From Sporomusaceae bacterium UBA1887 (lineage in GTDB: Bacteria > Bacillota > Negativicutes > Sporomusales > DSM-15969): 7,458 nucleotides of DNA. The stretch's first letter is position 1. Every line of letters starts with the position of its first letter. This document shows positions 5,413 through 7,458 of the stretch, in pieces. The notes under the pieces were generated by a model. The model was not told where the DNA came from. It did not search any database and saw only the letters and a program-made list of their open reading frames with translations. Position numbers and translations under genes: made by a program. The stretch lies in the NCBI GenBank assembly GCA_002337925.1, contig DDHB01000033.1:42250-49707 (forward strand). The letters run 5' to 3'.

Positions 5413-5669
5413 TAGCTGCCAAGATCATTGATAATATTTGGGCAACAAGAAAAGCGGATTCCCTTGTTGGGCTAAAATTTATGCTGGTGGAAGTCCTTGG
5501 CGGACTTGATGCCGGTCGACTCATGATTGCTGCCGACACGATTGGGGCCGGTATTGGTGAGCGGGTACTTGTCTGTACAGGCAGCTCGGCCCGTAACATG
5601 CTGGACAGAGACAATATACCGGTTGATGCAGTTATCGTCGGCATCATCGATGAGGACTGTGTGTTTTAA
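5409..5669 (+). CDS. eutN: BMC vertex protein, EutN/CcmL family (BMC-P pentamer)
   Basis: An 86-residue protein of the EutN/CcmL/PduN family, which forms pentamers that cap the corners of the shell. Visible family features are the N-terminal strand MIAAKIIDNIWATRK, then LVGLKFMLVEVL, the glycine-rich IGAGIGERVLVCTGSSAR (46-63), and the C-terminal VDAVIVGIIDE. Length is typical. The ATG overlaps the previous stop (ATGA) and is preceded only by a weak CGGGTG, so expression probably depends on reinitiation from the GrpU-like gene, in keeping with a part needed in small amounts (about 12 pentamers per shell). Confidence 0.94.
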   Translation: MIAAKIIDNIWATRKADSLVGLKFMLVEVLGGLDAGRLMIAADTIGAGIGERVLVCTGSSARNMLDRDNIPVDAVIVGIIDEDCVF

Positions 5670-5674
5670 ACAAC

Positions 5675-5685
5675 AGGGAGGTGGA
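5675..5685 (+). promoter_or_regulatory. Ribosome binding site for the TTG start of pduS
   Basis: AGGGAGGTGGA lies five bases before TTG 5691. No ATG or GTG in the same frame lies near, so the site supports the rare TTG start, which opens the protein with the family-typical MDLLNVIKAAGIIGAGGAGFP-like N-terminus. Confidence 0.7.
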
Positions 5686-5690
5686 GAAAT

Positions 5691-7028
5691 TTGGATCTGC
5701 TGAACGTAATCAAAGCTGCCGGAATTATTGGAGCGGGAGGGGCCGGATTTCCTACTCATGCTAAACTGACTTCCAAAGCGGAGTATATATTGCTGAATGG
5801 GGCGGAATGTGAGCCGCTCTTACGTGTAGACCAGCAGCTGCTTGAACAATTCCCCGATCGAATTATCAAAGGCCTGGAAGCGGCGGGAAAAACGATTGAA
5901 GCCCGCAAAGCCGTAATTGGAATTAAGGGTAAGCATAAGGCGGCAATAGCTGTCCTCCGGCAAAGAATTGCCGCACTGGGACTTTCCGGTTATGTGGAGA
6001 TTATGGAGCTAAGAGATTTTTATCCTGCCGGTGACGAGCAGGTTCTCGTTTATGAACTGACACAAAGAATCGTACCCGAAGCGGCGATTCCACTTAAGGT
6101 GGGCTGTGTGGTTATCAACGCGGAGACGGCACTGAATATATCCTGTGCTATGGAAGGCAGTCCTGTAACAGAAACGTATCTCACGATTGCCGGTGATATA
6201 CCCTGTCCGGTAACAGTCAAAGTGCCGGTAGGTACCGCAATCAGGGAGGTAATCAGGCAATGTGGTGTGACAAATATCGAGGACTATGCCGTAATTGACG
6301 GGGGACCGATGATGGGGCCGGTTATGAAAGACATAGACGGATATGTCACTAAAAAAAGCAAAGGCTACATTTTGCTCAAGAAAGAGCATTTTCTTATTCG
6401 GAAAAAGTCAGTAGGTGTGGAGCAGGCAAGAGTAATCGGCAGGACGGCCTGTGAACAATGCCGCATGTGCACGGACTTATGCCCTCGTTATCTACTGGGA
6501 CATAATATTCAGCCTCATAAAGTGATGCGGGCCCTGAGCTACAACCTGGAAGACCTAAAAGAGCAGCAAATTGCTCAGCTTTGCTGTGAATGCAATGCGT
6601 GCGAGCTGTTCTCCTGTCCGGCCAATCTTCATCCGAAATCGGTCAATATCCTATACAAGAAAAAGCTGGCTGAAAAAGGGTTAAAATATCAGCCATCCCA
6701 ACTGGAACCGGTAACGCGGTCGGCTAGAGAATACCGCCTTATTCCCAGCAAGCGGCTGATTGCTAAAATCGGGTTGACTGCTTTCGATAGACCTGCTCCG
6801 CTGACGCAGATTGTGTTTCAGCCTCCCCAGGTCCGCATTGCTCTCAGCCAGCATATCGGAGCACCGGCGATAGCTGTGGTCACCGTCGGTGAGCAGGTAA
6901 AAGCCGGACAGGTGATCGGGAAAATCCCCGACGGCAGCCTCGGTGCGGCAGTTCACTCCAGTTTCGATGGAACTGTTGTTGAGCAGTCAGGCAACTCTAT
7001 TGTGATAAAGGTGGGTTCCTATGTATAA
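5691..7028 (+). CDS. pduS: PduS-like flavin/iron-sulfur oxidoreductase (RnfC family)
   Basis: A 445-residue electron-transfer protein of the PduS/RnfC family, starting at TTG. The N-terminal GIIGAGGAGFPTHAKL (11-26) and LLNGAECEPLL (34-44) form the flavin/NADH-binding region shared with RnfC and the complex I 51-kDa subunit. An SLBB-like segment follows (about 160-215). Two [4Fe-4S] motifs are C254, C257, C260, C264 and C298, C301, C304, C309. A C-terminal barrel-sandwich domain (about 385-442, with GEQVKAGQVIGKI) ends the protein. In B12-dependent propanediol use PduS is a cobalamin reductase. With a glycyl radical enzyme nearby its role is more likely NADH oxidation and electron passage through PduT, or supply of electrons to the activase; this is inference. 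Its last 8 bases overlap the PduT-like gene. Confidence 0.93.
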   Translation: MDLLNVIKAAGIIGAGGAGFPTHAKLTSKAEYILLNGAECEPLLRVDQQLLEQFPDRIIKGLEAAGKTIEARKAVIGIKGKHKAAIAVLRQRIAALGLSGYVEIMELRDFYPAGDEQVLVYELTQRIVPEAAIPLKVGCVVINAETALNISCAMEGSPVTETYLTIAGDIPCPVTVKVPVGTAIREVIRQCGVTNIEDYAVIDGGPMMGPVMKDIDGYVTKKSKGYILLKKEHFLIRKKSVGVEQARVIGRTACEQCRMCTDLCPRYLLGHNIQPHKVMRALSYNLEDLKEQQIAQLCCECNACELFSCPANLHPKSVNILYKKKLAEKGLKYQPSQLEPVTRSAREYRLIPSKRLIAKIGLTAFDRPAPLTQIVFQPPQVRIALSQHIGAPAIAVVTVGEQVKAGQVIGKIPDGSLGAAVHSSFDGTVVEQSGNSIVIKVGSYV

Positions 7029-7458
7029 CGCAATAGGCATGATTGAGCTTACGAGTATTGCCAGAGGAATATATGCAACAGACCTGATGATCAAAACAGC
7101 TTATGTGGAAGTAGTTAGTGCGACGCCTGTATGTCCGGGAAAGTATATTGCGATTATCCGGGGCGATGTTGCCGCCGTTGAAAGCTCAGTTGCTGTTGGC
7201 GTGGAAACGGCAGCTGAATATCTGGTAGACAGCTTTATTCTGCCCAATGTTCATCCGGCTGTTTTTCCGGCTATTACAGCTACCACTATGCCTGACGGAA
7301 TGGGAGCATTGGGTATTATGGAAGCATTTTCTCTGGCATCCATGATTATTGCGGCTGATGCGACTCTTAAAGCGGCTGATGTACAGGCGCTGGAACTTCG
7401 GTTGGGCAGCGGCCTGGGAGGAAAGGCATACTTTACTTTTACCGGGGATGTTGCTGCC
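7021..7458 (+). CDS. pduT: PduT-like tandem-domain BMC shell protein (BMC-T), 3' end cut
   Basis: The first 146 residues of a shell protein with two BMC domains in tandem; the right window edge cuts it inside the second domain, perhaps 40 residues short of the usual PduT length of about 184. Domain one begins AIGMIELTSIARGIYATDLM (4-23) and closes with GDVAAVESSV; domain two begins ALGIMEAFSLASMIIAADAT (about 96-115) and ends at GDVAA at the edge. Residues 33-41 read SATPVCPGK; Cys38 (7132-7134) is at the same number as the cysteine that binds a [4Fe-4S] cluster at the trimer pore of PduT. The start ATG 7021 lies within the end of pduS, with AAAGGTGGG upstream. It is the likely shell partner of PduS. 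Confidence 0.92.
   Translation, partial: MYNAIGMIELTSIARGIYATDLMIKTAYVEVVSATPVCPGKYIAIIRGDVAAVESSVAVGVETAAEYLVDSFILPNVHPAVFPAITATTMPDGMGALGIMEAFSLASMIIAADATLKAADVQALELRLGSGLGGKAYFTFTGDVAA
7132..7134 (+). other. Predicted [4Fe-4S] ligand Cys38 of the PduT-like protein
   Basis: The codon TGT encodes Cys38 in PVCPGK. In Citrobacter/Salmonella PduT, Cys38 of each of three subunits binds one [4Fe-4S] cluster at the trimer centre. Identical numbering and surrounding residues support the same here. Confidence 0.75.

Noticed and set aside
1..7458. Mobile elements, CRISPR arrays, tRNA or rRNA genes
   Set aside because: I see no transposase, no regularly spaced repeats and no RNA gene; the window is almost fully occupied by one metabolic operon.

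Overview
This window is the middle of a bacterial microcompartment (BMC) operon of the glycyl-radical-enzyme type (GRM). All twelve genes are on the + strand and are packed tightly: four of the junctions overlap (by 4, 13, 4 and 8 bases) and most other gaps are under 25 bases. The GGAGG-type ribosome binding sites, the use of GTG and TTG starts, the moderate base composition and the style of the proteins suggest an anaerobic Firmicute, perhaps one of the Negativicutes or Clostridia. The organism is an inference; there is no rRNA or other marker here.

Layout: (1) 2-298, the C-terminal end of a glycyl radical enzyme carrying the radical glycine. (2) 299-367, an intergenic gap holding a strong 17-bp hairpin. 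(3) 368-1384, a ten-helix EamA/DMT-type membrane transporter. (4) 1385-1699, a small unknown protein that looks like a winged helix. (5) 1709-2698, the radical-SAM activase with two ferredoxin-type clusters. (6) 2722-3075, an EutS/PduU-type circularly permuted shell protein. (7) 3072-3527, an EutP/PduV-type GTPase. (8) 3615-4253, an EutT-like protein. (9) 4241-5083, an EutJ-type Hsp70-like ATPase. (10) 5101-5412, a GrpU-like shell protein with the iron-sulfur motif GHCPQ. (11) 5409-5669, an EutN/CcmL-type vertex pentamer. (12) 5691-7028, a PduS-type flavin/iron-sulfur oxidoreductase. (13) 7021 to the window end, a PduT-like tandem-domain shell protein with the iron-sulfur cysteine at position 38, cut by the window edge.

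How they work together: the activase installs a glycyl radical on the lyase/dehydratase, which splits its substrate to an aldehyde inside the protein shell. The shell is built from hexamers (EutS-like, GrpU-like), pentamers (EutN) and a pseudohexameric trimer (PduT-like). Three adjacent gene products (GrpU-like, PduS, PduT-like) are predicted iron-sulfur or flavin carriers and may form an electron path into the compartment, either to recycle NAD+ or to feed the activase. The aldehyde and alcohol dehydrogenases, phosphotransacylase, main BMC-H proteins and regulator expected of such a locus are not in the window and probably lie beyond both edges.

Substrate: the tail of the enzyme fits the choline TMA-lyase (CutC) / B12-independent 1,2-propanediol dehydratase branch. 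The PduS, PduT and GrpU genes lean towards the diol-type compartments (GRM3-like) rather than choline types. The substrate-pocket residues lie upstream of the window, so this is unresolved.
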